Of a stretch of 64,000 bases of DNA, positions 1 through 10,257 are shown piece after piece. The stretch comes from Auanema rhodensis (lineage: Eukaryota; Nematoda; Chromadorea; Rhabditida; Rhabditidae). The stretch is taken from the NCBI GenBank assembly GCA_964057225.1, contig OZ059900.1:17747638-17811637 (forward strand), written 5' to 3'. The notes beneath the pieces are model-generated. The model worked only from the letters and a program-made list of their open reading frames with translations, did not search any database and was not told the DNA's origin. Numbering within the stretch: position 1 is the stretch's first letter; each line of letters starts with the position of its first letter. The translations under genes were made by a program, and so were the position numbers.

Positions 1-25
1 ACACTAGAAAAATACAAAAACACAG

Positions 26-43
26 TATTTCTCATGAGAAATA
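26..43. other. 18-bp perfect palindrome in tctcat-type monomers
   Basis: tatttctcatgagaaata equals its own reverse complement. It is intact only in monomers of the tctcat class, for example those starting at 1, 3762, 6497, 10258, 10941, 11282, 16751, 17434 and 17775, and a few in the right arm (about 19,495, 21,208 and 22,234). Most other monomers have tcccat (cccatgaga), which breaks one symmetric pair. A dyad like this could be a protein site or could extrude, but no function is shown by the sequence. Confidence 0.85.
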
Positions 44-53
44 TTTTATTATG

Positions 54-65
54 CTGGAAAACCAG
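54..65. other. Short inverted repeat ctgg-aaaa-ccag
   Basis: A 4-bp stem with a 4-base A loop sits next to a further A/T-rich dyad. It is conserved in most monomers. In the cgag class (aaacgagttt) the stem loses a pair. The array inversion at 18518/18519 breaks a monomer inside this loop, after monomer position 60. Confidence 0.6.
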
Positions 66-75
66 TTTTTGGAAA

Positions 76-92
76 TTTCGCTGTAAACAAGG
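76..92 (+). other. Weak CENP-B-box-like 17-mer, one per monomer
   Basis: The segment tttcgctgtaaacaagg aligns with the mammalian CENP-B box pattern NTTCGNNNNANNCGGGN. TTCG, the central A, and the first and last of the CGGG positions match, giving 7 of 9 fixed bases. The two middle G positions are A. The site is present in nearly all monomers. A 7-of-9 match somewhere in a 342-bp monomer on two strands is about what chance gives, so this is a description, not a functional call. Confidence 0.3.
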
Positions 93-259
93 TTTTGACT
101 TACGATTTCATGTGTTCAAACTCATGCAATGTCAATAAAACCTAGCTCAAAATTGTTCGTACAACGTCTAGTTTCACTTTCACGACAAAAAAACAGGGGT
201 TAGAAAATTAAGGAAATTAGCATATTCTGAGGGCACGCCCCTTATGGCTAATATTGATT

Positions 260-269
260 AAATCGATTT
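260..269. other. 10-bp palindrome with ClaI site, next to NdeI site
   Basis: aaatcgattt is self-complementary and contains ATCGAT. CATATG follows at 275-280. Both recur once per monomer almost throughout, so either enzyme should give a 342-bp ladder from this locus. Rare losses are visible, for example gattatatcg near 10,857 (palindrome changed, ClaI kept) and actcatttgaac near 30,191 (NdeI lost). Confidence 0.85.
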
Positions 270-325
270 TTGTTCATATGAGTCGTCAAATGCAACGAAT
301 TTCAGCGTGTTACATACTAAAATGA

Positions 326-340
326 AGCATTTTACATGCT
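326..340. other. Hairpin agcat-tttac-atgct at monomer end
   Basis: A 5-bp perfect stem encloses a 5-base loop, tttac or ttcac depending on the variant. Monomers with aacattttac lose one pair. The right arm of the array starts one base from the foot of this hairpin at the inversion junction. Confidence 0.65.
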
Positions 341-346
341 GAACAC

Positions 347-354
347 TATAAAAA
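347..354 (+). promoter_or_regulatory. TATA-box-like TATAAAAA in one monomer class
   Basis: Monomers whose boundary reads acactataaaaatac contain TATAAAAA. The sister classes read tagaaaaa or taaaaaaa and lack it. The class occurs at 343, 3420, 4104, 6155, 6839, 8548 and 9916 in the left arm, and as tttttatagtg in many right-arm units (minus strand). It could support transcription of the satellite on the monomer-plus strand. It may equally be a chance AT-rich match, since no initiator or transcript evidence is visible. Confidence 0.25.
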
Positions 355-3300
355 TACAAAAACACAGTATTTCCCATGAGAAATATTTTATTATGCTGGA
401 AAACCAGTTTTTGGAAATTTCGCTGTAAACAAGGTTTTGACTTACGATTTCATGTGTTCAAACTCATGCAATGTCAATGAAACCTAGCTCAAAATTGTTC
501 CTACAACGTCTAGTTCCACTTTCACGACAAAAAACAGGGGTTAGAAAATTAAGGAAATTAGCATATTCTGAGGGCAAGCCCCTTATGGCTAATATTGATT
601 AAATCGATTTTTGTTCATATGAGTCGTCAAATGCAACGAATTTCAGCGTGTTACATACTAAAATGAAGCATTTTACATGCTGAACACTAGAAAAATACAA
701 AAACACAGTATTTCCCATGAGAAATATTTTATTATGCTGGAAAACCAGTTTTTGGAAATTTCGCTGTAAACAAGGTTTTGACTTACGATTTCATGTGTTC
801 AAACTCATGCAATGTCAATGAAACCTAGCTCAAAATTGTTCCTACAACGTCTAGTTCCACTTTCACGACAACAAAACAGGGGTTAGAAAATTAAGGAAAT
901 TAGCATATTCTGAGGGCACGCCCCTTATGGCTAATATTGATTAAATCGATTTTTGTTCATATGAGTCGTCAAATGCAACGAATTTCAGCGTGTTACATAC
1001 TAAAATGAAGCATTTCACATGCTGAACACTAGAAAAATACAAAAACACAGTATTTCCCATGAGAAATATTTTATTATGCTGGAAAACCAGTTTTTGGAAA
1101 TTTCGCTGTAAACAAGGTTTTGACTTACGATTTCATGTGTTCAAACTCATGCAATGTCAATGAAACCTAGCTCAAAATTGTTCCTACAACGTCTAGTTCC
1201 ACTTTCACGACAACAAAACAGGGGTTAGAAAATTAAGGAAATTAGCATATTCTGAGGGCACGCCCCTTATGGCTAATATTGATTAAATCGATTTTTGTTC
1301 ATATGAGTCGTCAAATGCAACGAATTTCAGCGTGTTACATACTAAAATGAAGCATTTCACATGCTGAACACTAGAAAAATACAAAAACACAGTATTTCCC
1401 ATGAGAAATATTTTATTATGCTGGAAAACCAGTTTTTGGAAATTTCGCTGTAAACAAGGTTTTGACTTACGATTTCATGTGTTCAAACTCATGCAATGTC
1501 AATAAAACCTAGCTCAAAATTGTTCGTACAACGTCTAGTTCCACTTTCACGACAAAAAAACAGGGGTTAGAAAATTAAGGAAATTAGCATATTCTGAGGG
1601 CACGCCCCTTATGGCTAATATTGATTAAATCGATTTTTGTTCATATGAGTCGTCAAATGCAACGAATTTCAGCGTGTTACATACTAAAATGAAGCATTTC
1701 ACATGCTGAACACTAGAAAAATACAAAAACACAGTATTTCCCATGAGAAATATTTTATTATGCTGGAAAACCAGTTTTTGGAAATTTCGCTGTAAACAAG
1801 GTTTTGACTTACGATTTCATGTGTTCAAACTCATGCAATGTCAATGAAACCTAGCTCAAAATTGTTCGTACAACGTCTAGTTCCACTTTCACGACAAAAA
1901 AACAGGGGTTAGAAAATTAAGGAAATTAGCATATTCTGAGGGCACGCCCTTTATGGCTAATATTGATTAAATCGATTTTTGTTCATATGAGTCGTCAAAT
2001 GCAATTAATTTCAGCGTGTTACATACTAAAATGAAGCATTTTACATGCTGAACACTAAAAAAATACAAAAACACAGTATTTCCCATGAGAAATATTTTAT
2101 TATGCTGGAAAACGAGTTTTTGGAAATTTCGCTGTAAACAAGGTTTTGACTTACGATTTCATGTGTTCAAACTCATGCAATGTCAATGAAACCTAGCTCA
2201 AAATTGTTCCTACAACGTCTAGTTCCACTTTCACGACAAAAAAACAGGGGTTAGAAAATTAAGGAAATTAGCATATTCTGAGGGCACGCCCCTTATGGCT
2301 AATATTGATTAAATCGATTTTTGTTCATATGAGTCGTCAAATGCAACGAATTTCAGCGTGTTACATACTAAAATGAAGCATTTCACATGCTGAACACTAG
2401 AAAAATACAAAAACACAGTATTTCCCATGAGAAATATTTTATTATGCTGGAAAACCAGTTTTTGGAAATTTCGCTGTAAACAAGGTTTTGACTTACGATT
2501 TCATGTGTTCAAACTCATGCAATGTCAATAAAACCTAGCTCAAAATTGTTCGTACAACGTCTAGTTCCACTTTCACGACAAAAAAACAGGGGTTAGAAAA
2601 TTAAGGAAATTAGCATATTCTGAGGGCACGCCCCTTATGGCTAATATTGATTAAATCGATTTTTGTTCATATGAGTCGTCAAATGCAACGAATTTCAGCG
2701 TGTTACATACTAAAATGAAGCATTTCACATGCTGAACACTAGAAAAATACAAAAACACAGTATTTCCCATGAGAAATATTTTATTATGCTGGAAAACCAG
2801 TTTTTGGAAATTTCGCTGTAAACAAGGTTTTGACTTACGATTTCATGTGTTCAAACTCATGCAATGTCAATGAAACCTAGCTCACAATTGTTCGTACAAC
2901 GTCTAGTTCCACTTTCACGACAAAAAAACAGGGGTTAGAAAATTAAGGAAATTAGCATATTCTGAGGGCACGCCCCTTATGGCTAATATTGATTAAATCG
3001 ATTTTTGTTCATATGAGTCGTCAAATGCAATTAATTTCAGCGTGTTACATACTAAAATGAAGCATTTTACATGCTGAACACTAAAAAAATACAAAAACAC
3101 AGTATTTCCCATGAGAAATATTTTATTATGCTGGAAAACGAGTTTTTGGAAATTTCGCTGTAAACAAGGTTTTGACTTACGATTTCATGTGTTCAAACTC
3201 ATGCAATGTCAATGAAACCTAGCTCAAAATTGTTCCTACAACGTCTAGTTCCACTTTCACGACAAAAAAACAGGGGTTAGAAAATTAAGGAAATTAGCAT

Positions 3301-3761
3301 ATTCTGAGGGCACGCCCTTTATGGCTAATATTGATTAAATCGATTTTTGTTCATATGAGTCGTCAAATGCAACGAATTTCAGCGTGTTACATACTAAAAT
3401 GAAACATTTTACATGCTGAACACTATAAAAATACAAAAACACAGTATTTCCCATGAGAAATATTTTATTATGCTGGAAAACCAGTTTTTGGAAATTTCGC
3501 TGTAAACAAGGTTTTGACTTACGATTTCATGTGTTCAAACTCATGCAATGTCAATGAAACCTAGCTCAAAATTGTTCGTACAACGTCTAGTTCCACTTTC
3601 ACGACAAAAAAACAGGGGTTAGAAAATTAAGGAAATTAGCATATTCTGAGGGCACGCCCCTTATGGCTAATATTGATTAAATCGATTTTTGTTCATATGA
3701 GTCGTCAAATGCAACGAATTTCAGCGTGTTACATACTAAAATGAAGCATTTTACATGCTGA

Positions 3762-6496
3762 ACACTAGAAAAATACAAAAACACAGTATTTCTCATGAGA
3801 AATATTTTATTATGCTGGAAAACCAGTTTTTGGAAATTTCGCTGTAAACAAGGTTTTGACTTACGATTTCATGTGTTCAAACTCATGCAATGTCAATAAA
3901 ACCTAGCTCAAAATTGTTCGTACAACGTCTAGTTCCACTTTCACGACAAAAAAACAGGGGTTAGAAAATTAAGGAAATTAGCATATTCTGAGGGCACGCC
4001 CCTTATGGCTAATATTGATTAAATCGATTTTTGTTCATATGAGTCGTCAAATGCAACGAATTTCAGCGTGTTACATACTAAAATGAAGCATTTTACATGC
4101 TGAACACTATAAAAATACAAAAACACAGTATTTCCCATGAGAAATATTTTATTATGCTGGAAAACCAGTTTTTGGAAATTTCGCTGTAAACAAGGTTTTG
4201 ACTTACGATTTCATGTGTTCAAACTCATGCAATGTCAATGAAACCTAGCTCAAAATTGTTCCTACAACGTCTAGTTCCACTTTCACGACAAAAAACAGGG
4301 GTTAGAAAATTAAGGAAATTAGCATATTCTGAGGGCACGCCCCTTATGGCTAATATTGATTAAATCGATTTTTGTTCATATGAGTCGTCAAATGCAACGA
4401 ATTTCAGCGTGTTACATACTAAAATGAAGCATTTTACATGCTGAACACTAGAAAAATACAAAAACACAGTATTTCCCATGAGAAATATTTTATTATGCTG
4501 GAAAACCAGTTTTTGGAAATTTCGCTGTAAACAAGGTTTTGACTTACGATTTCATGTGTTCAAACTCATGCAATGTCAATGAAACCTAGCTCAAAATTGT
4601 TCCTACAACGTCTAGTTCCACTTTCACGACAACAAAACAGGGGTTAGAAAATTAAGGAAATTAGCATATTCTGAGGGCACGCCCCTTATGGCTAATATTG
4701 ATTAAATCGATTTTTGTTCATATGAGTCGTCAAATGCAACGAATTTCAGCGTGTTACATACTAAAATGAAGCATTTCACATGCTGAACACTAGAAAAATA
4801 CAAAAACACAGTATTTCCCATGAGAAATATTTTATTATGCTGGAAAACCAGTTTTTGGAAATTTCGCTGTAAACAAGGTTTTGACTTACGATTTCATGTG
4901 TTCAAACTCATGCAATGTCAATGAAACCTAGCTCAAAATTGTTCCTACAACGTCTAGTTCCACTTTCACGACAACAAAACAGGGGTTAGAAAATTAAGGA
5001 AATTAGCATATTCTGAGGGCACGCCCCTTATGGCTAATATTGATTAAATCGATTTTTGTTCATATGAGTCGTCAAATGCAACGAATTTCAGCGTGTTACA
5101 TACTAAAATGAAGCATTTCACATGCTGAACACTAGAAAAATACAAAAACACAGTATTTCCCATGAGAAATATTTTATTATGCTGGAAAACCAGTTTTTGG
5201 AAATTTCGCTGTAAACAAGGTTTTGACTTACGATTTCATGTGTTCAAACTCATGCAATGTCAATAAAACCTAGCTCAAAATTGTTCGTACAACGTCTAGT
5301 TCCACTTTCACGACAAAAAAACAGGGGTTAGAAAATTAAGGAAATTAGCATATTCTGAGGGCACGCCCCTTATGGCTAATATTGATTAAATCGATTTTTG
5401 TTCATATGAGTCGTCAAATGCAACGAATTTCAGCGTGTTACATACTAAAATGAAGCATTTCACATGCTGAACACTAGAAAAATACAAAAACACAGTATTT
5501 CCCATGAGAAATATTTTATTATGCTGGAAAACCAGTTTTTGGAAATTTCGCTGTAAACAAGGTTTTGACTTACGATTTCATGTGTTCAAACTCATGCAAT
5601 GTCAATGAAACCTAGCTCAAAATTGTTCGTACAACGTCTAGTTCCACTTTCACGACAAAAAAACAGGGGTTAGAAAATTAAGGAAATTAGCATATTCTGA
5701 GGGCACGCCCCTTATGACTAATATTGATTAAATCGATTTTTGTTCATATGAGTCGTCAAATGCAATTAATTTCAGCGTGTTACATACTAAAATGAAGCAT
5801 TTTACATGCTGAACACTAAAAAAATACAAAAACACAGTATTTCCCATGAGAAATATTTTATTATGCTGGAAAACGAGTTTTTGGAAATTTCGCTGTAAAC
5901 AAGGTTTTGACTTACGATTTCATGTGTTCAAACTCATGCAATGTCAATGAAACCTAGCTCAAAATTGTTCCTACAACGTCTAGTTCCACTTTCACGACAA
6001 AAAAACAGGGGTTAGAAAATTAAGGAAATTAGCATATTCTGAGGGCACGCCCTTTATGGCTAATATTGATTAAATCGATTTTTGTTCATATGAGTCGTCA
6101 AATGCAACGAATTTCAGCGTGTTACATACTAAAATGAAACATTTTACATGCTGAACACTATAAAAATACAAAAACACAGTATTTCCCATGAGAAATATTT
6201 TATTATGCTGGAAAACCAGTTTTTGGAAATTTCGCTGTAAACAAGGTTTTGACTTACGATTTCATGTGTTCAAACTCATGCAATGTCAATGAAACCTAGC
6301 TCAAAATTGTTCGTACAACGTCTAGTTCCACTTTCACGACAAAAAAACAGGGGTTAGAAAATTAAGGAAATTAGCATATTCTGAGGGCACGCCCCTTATG
6401 GCTAATATTGATTAAATCGATTTTTGTTCATATGAGTCGTCAAATGCAACGAATTTCAGCGTGTTACATAATAAAATGAAGCATTTTACATGCTGA
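3762..6496 (+). repeat. 8-monomer higher-order unit
   Basis: This repeats the class order of the preceding 11-mer but contains only one 3-monomer block, so the tctcat class returns after 2735 bp at 6497. It is the 11-mer minus three monomers, the expected product of unequal exchange between the two internal 3-mers. The monomer at 5471 is marked by cttatgacta, and the one at 6155 by acataataaaa. Confidence 0.7.
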
Positions 6497-9400
6497 ACAC
6501 TAGAAAAATACAAAAACACAGTATTTCTCATGAGAAATATTTTATTATGCTGGAAAACCAGTTTTTGGAAATTTCGCTGTAAACAAGGTTTTGACTTACG
6601 ATTTCATGTGTTCAAACTCATGCAATGTCAATAAAACCTAGCTCAAAATTGTTCGTACAACGTCTAGTTCCACTTTCACGACAAAAAAACAGGGGTTAGA
6701 AAATTAAGGAAATTAGCATATTCTGAGGGCACGCCCCTTATGGCTAATATTGATTAAATCGATTTTTGTTCATATGAGTCGTCAAATGCAACGAATTTCA
6801 GCGTGTTACATACTAAAATGAAGCATTTTACATGCTGAACACTATAAAAATACAAAAACACAGTATTTCCCATGAGAAATATTTTATTATGCTGGAAAAC
6901 CAGTTTTTGGAAATTTCGCTGTAAACAAGGTTTTGACTTACGATTTCATGTGTTCAAACTCATGCAATGTCAATGAAACCTAGCTCAAAATTGTTCCTAC
7001 AACGTCTAGTTCCACTTTCACGACAAAAAACAGGGGTTAGAAAATTAAGGAAATTAGCATATTCTGAGGGCACGCCCCTTATGGCTAATATTGATTAAAT
7101 CGATTTTTGTTCATATGAGTCGTCAAATGCAATTAATTTCAGCGTGTTACATACTAAAATGAAGCATTTTACATGCTGAACACTAAAAAAATACAAAAAC
7201 ACAGTATTTCCCATGAGAAATATTTTATTATGCTGGAAAACGAGTTTTTGGAAATTTCGCTGTAAACAAGGTTTTGACTTACGATTTCATGTGTTCAAAC
7301 TCATGCAATGTCAATGAAACCTAGCTCAAAATTGTTCCTACAACGTCTAGTTCCACTTTCACGACAACAAAACAGGGGTTAGAAAATTAAGGAAATTAGC
7401 ATATTCTGAGGGCACGCCCCTTATGGCTAATATTGATTAAATCGATTTTTGTTCATATGAGTCGTCAAATGCAACGAATTTCAGCGTGTTACATACTAAA
7501 ATGAAGCATTTCACATGCTGAACACTAGAAAAATACAAAAACACAGTATTTCCCATGAGAAATATTTTATTATGCTGGAAAACCAGTTTTTGGAAATTTC
7601 GCTGTAAACAAGGTTTTGACTTACGATTTCATGTGTTCAAACTCATGCAATGTCAATGAAACCTAGCTCAAAATTGTTCCTACAACGTCTAGTTCCACTT
7701 TCACGACAACAAAACAGGGGTTAGAAAATTAAGGAAATTAGCATATTCTGAGGGCACGCCCCTTATGGCTAATATTGATTAAATCGATTTTTGTTCATAT
7801 GAGTCGTCAAATGCAACGAATTTCAGCGTGTTACATACTAAAATGAAGCATTTCACATGCTGAACACTAGAAAAATACAAAAACACAGTATTTCCCATGA
7901 GAAATATTTTATTATGCTGGAAAACCAGTTTTTGGAAATTTCGCTGTAAACAAGGTTTTGACTTACGATTTCATGTGTTCAAACTCATGCAATGTCAATG
8001 AAACCTAGCTCAAAATTGTTCGTACAACGTCTAGTTCCACTTTCACGACAAAAAAACAGGGGTTAGAAAATTAAGGAAATTAGCATATTCTGAGGGCACG
8101 CCCCTTATGGCTAATATTGATTAAATCGATTTTTGTTCATATGAGTCGTCAAATGCAATTAATTTCAGCGTGTTACATACTAAAATGAAGCATTTTACAT
8201 GCTGAACACTAAAAAAATACAAAAACACAGTATTTCCCATGAGAAATATTTTATTATGCTGGAAAACGAGTTTTTGGAAATTTCGCTGTAAACAAGGTTT
8301 TGACTTACGATTTCATGTGTTCAAACTCATGCAATGTCAATGAAACCTAGCTCAAAATTGTTCCTACAACGTCTAGTTCCACTTTCACGACAAAAAAACA
8401 GGGGTTAGAAAATTAAGGAAATTAGCATATTCTGAGGGCACGCCCTTTATGGCTAATATTGATTAAATCGATTTTTGTTCATATGAGTCGTCAAATGCAA
8501 CGAATTTCAGCGTGTTACATACTAAAATGAAACATTTTACATGCTGAACACTATAAAAATACAAAAACACAGTATTTCCCATGAGAAATATTTTATTATG
8601 CTGGAAAACGAGTTTTTGGAAATTTCGCTGTAAACAAGGTTTTGACTTACGATTTCATGTGTTCAAACTCATGCAATGTCAATGAAACCTAGCTCAAAAT
8701 TGTTCCTACAACGTCTAGTTCCACTTTCACGACAAAAAAACAGGGGTTAGAAAATTAAGGAAATTAGCATATTCTGAGGGCACGCCCCTTATGGCTAATA
8801 TTGATTAAATCGATTTTTGTTCATATGAGTCGTCAAATGCAACGAATTTCAGCGTGTTACATACTAAAATGAAGCATTTCACATGCTGAACACTAGAAAA
8901 ATACAAAAACACAGTATTTCCCATGAGAAATATTTTATTATGCTGGAAAACCAGTTTTTGGAAATTTCGCTGTAAACAAGGTTTTGACTTACGATTTCAT
9001 GTGTTCAAACTCATGCAATGTCAATAAAACCTAGCTCAAAATTGTTCGTACAACGTCTAGTTCCACTTTCACGACAAAAAAACAGGGGTTAGAAAATTAA
9101 GGAAATTAGCATATTCTGAGGGCACGCCCCTTATGGCTAATATTGATTAAATCGATTTTTGTTCATATGAGTCGTCAAATGCAACGAATTTCAGCGTGTT
9201 ACATACTAAAATGAAGCATTTCACATGCTGAACACTAGAAAAATACAAAAACACAGTATTTCCCATGAGAAATATTTTATTATGCTGGAAAACCAGTTTT
9301 TTGAAATTTCGCTGTAAACAAGGTTTTGACTTACGATTTCATGTGTTCAAACTCATGCAATGTCAATGAAACCTAGCTCAAAATTGTTCGTACAACGTCT

Positions 9401-10257
9401 AGTTCCACTTTCACGACAAAAAAACAGGGGTTAGAAAATTAAGGAAATTAGCATATTCTGAGGGCACGCCCCTTATGGCTAATATTGATTAAATCGATTT
9501 TTGTTCATATGAGTCGTCAAATGCAATTAATTTCAGCGTGTTACATACTAAAATGAAGCATTTTACATGCTGAACACTAAAAAAATACAAAAACACAGTA
9601 TTTCCCATGAGAAATATTTTATTATGCTGGAAAACGAGTTTTTGGAAATTTCGCTGTAAACAAGGTTTTGACTTACGATTTCATGTGTTCAAACTCATGC
9701 AATGTCAATGAAACCTAGCTCAAAATTGTTCCTACAACGTCTAGTTCCACTTTCACGACAAAAAAACAGGGGTTAGAAAATTAAGGAAATTAGCATATTC
9801 TGAGGGCACGCCCTTTATGGCTAATATTGATTAAATCGATTTTTGTTCATATGAGTCGTGAAATGCAACGAATTTCAGCGTGTTACATACTAAAATGAAA
9901 CATTTTACATGCTGAACACTATAAAAATACAAAAACACAGTATTTCCCATGAGAAATATTTTATTATGCTGGAAAACCAGTTTTTGGAAATTTCGCTGTA
10001 AACAAGGTTTTGACTTACGATTTCATGTGTTCAAACTCATGCAATGTCAATGAAACCTAGCTCAAAATTGTTCGTACAACGTCTAGTTCCACTTTCACGA
10101 CAAAAAAACAGGGGTTAGAAAATTAAGGAAATTAGCATATTCTGAGGGCACGCCCCTTATGGCTAATATTGATTAAATCGATTTTTGTTCATATGAGTCG
10201 TCAAATGCAACGAATTTCAGCGTGTTACATACTAAAATGAAGCATTTTACATGCTGA
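6497..10257 (+). repeat. 11-monomer higher-order unit, rearranged copy
   Basis: It spans exactly 3761 bp, as in the first 11-mer, and begins with a tctcat monomer followed by the A6 class. The later class order differs. The A6 monomer carries gcaattaat instead of gcaacgaat, and the monomer at 8548 joins the TATA boundary to aacgag. Such hybrids suggest exchange or conversion within monomers. Two blocks of the ttaat, cgag/acattttac type recur around 7864-8548 and 9232-9916. Confidence 0.65.

Larger units (their letters stand above)
1..342 (+). repeat. Reference monomer (342 bp) used for numbering
   Basis: I use this first complete unit as the coordinate frame for all monomer positions. Landmarks are an 18-bp palindrome at 26-43, a small hairpin at 54-65, a weak CENP-B-box-like 17-mer at 76-92, an A7 run at 187-193, a GGGC/GCCC dyad at 231-240, a 10-bp palindrome containing a ClaI site at 260-269, an NdeI site at 275-280, and a 5-bp-stem hairpin at 326-340. 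This copy belongs to the variant class with tctcat at 30-35, tcaataaa and ttcgtac. The phase is arbitrary because tandem arrays have no intrinsic start. I see no convincing internal half-length repeat. Confidence 0.9.
1..3761 (+). repeat. 11-monomer higher-order unit, copy 1
   Basis: Eleven monomers precede the return of the same variant combination at 3762, an offset of 3761 bp (ten units of 342 and one of 341). Monomers 1-5 match those from 3762 class for class: tctcat; TATA/A6; aacaaaa; aacaaaa; tcaataaa. Inside the unit, a 3-monomer block (starting at 1368, 1710 and 2052) is followed by a related block (2394, 2736 and 3078). This is an internal tandem duplication of three monomers. Confidence 0.75.

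Noticed and set aside
231-240. GGGC/GCCC dyad as a transcription terminator
   Set aside because: It has a 4-bp stem with a 2-base centre and no following T-run on the relevant strand, and there are no genes to terminate.
1-342. Monomer as a dimer of a 171-bp unit, or alpha satellite
   Set aside because: The length is twice 171, but the two halves show only short A-rich resemblances and I recognise no alpha-satellite sequence. An alignment of 1-171 with 172-342 would settle it.
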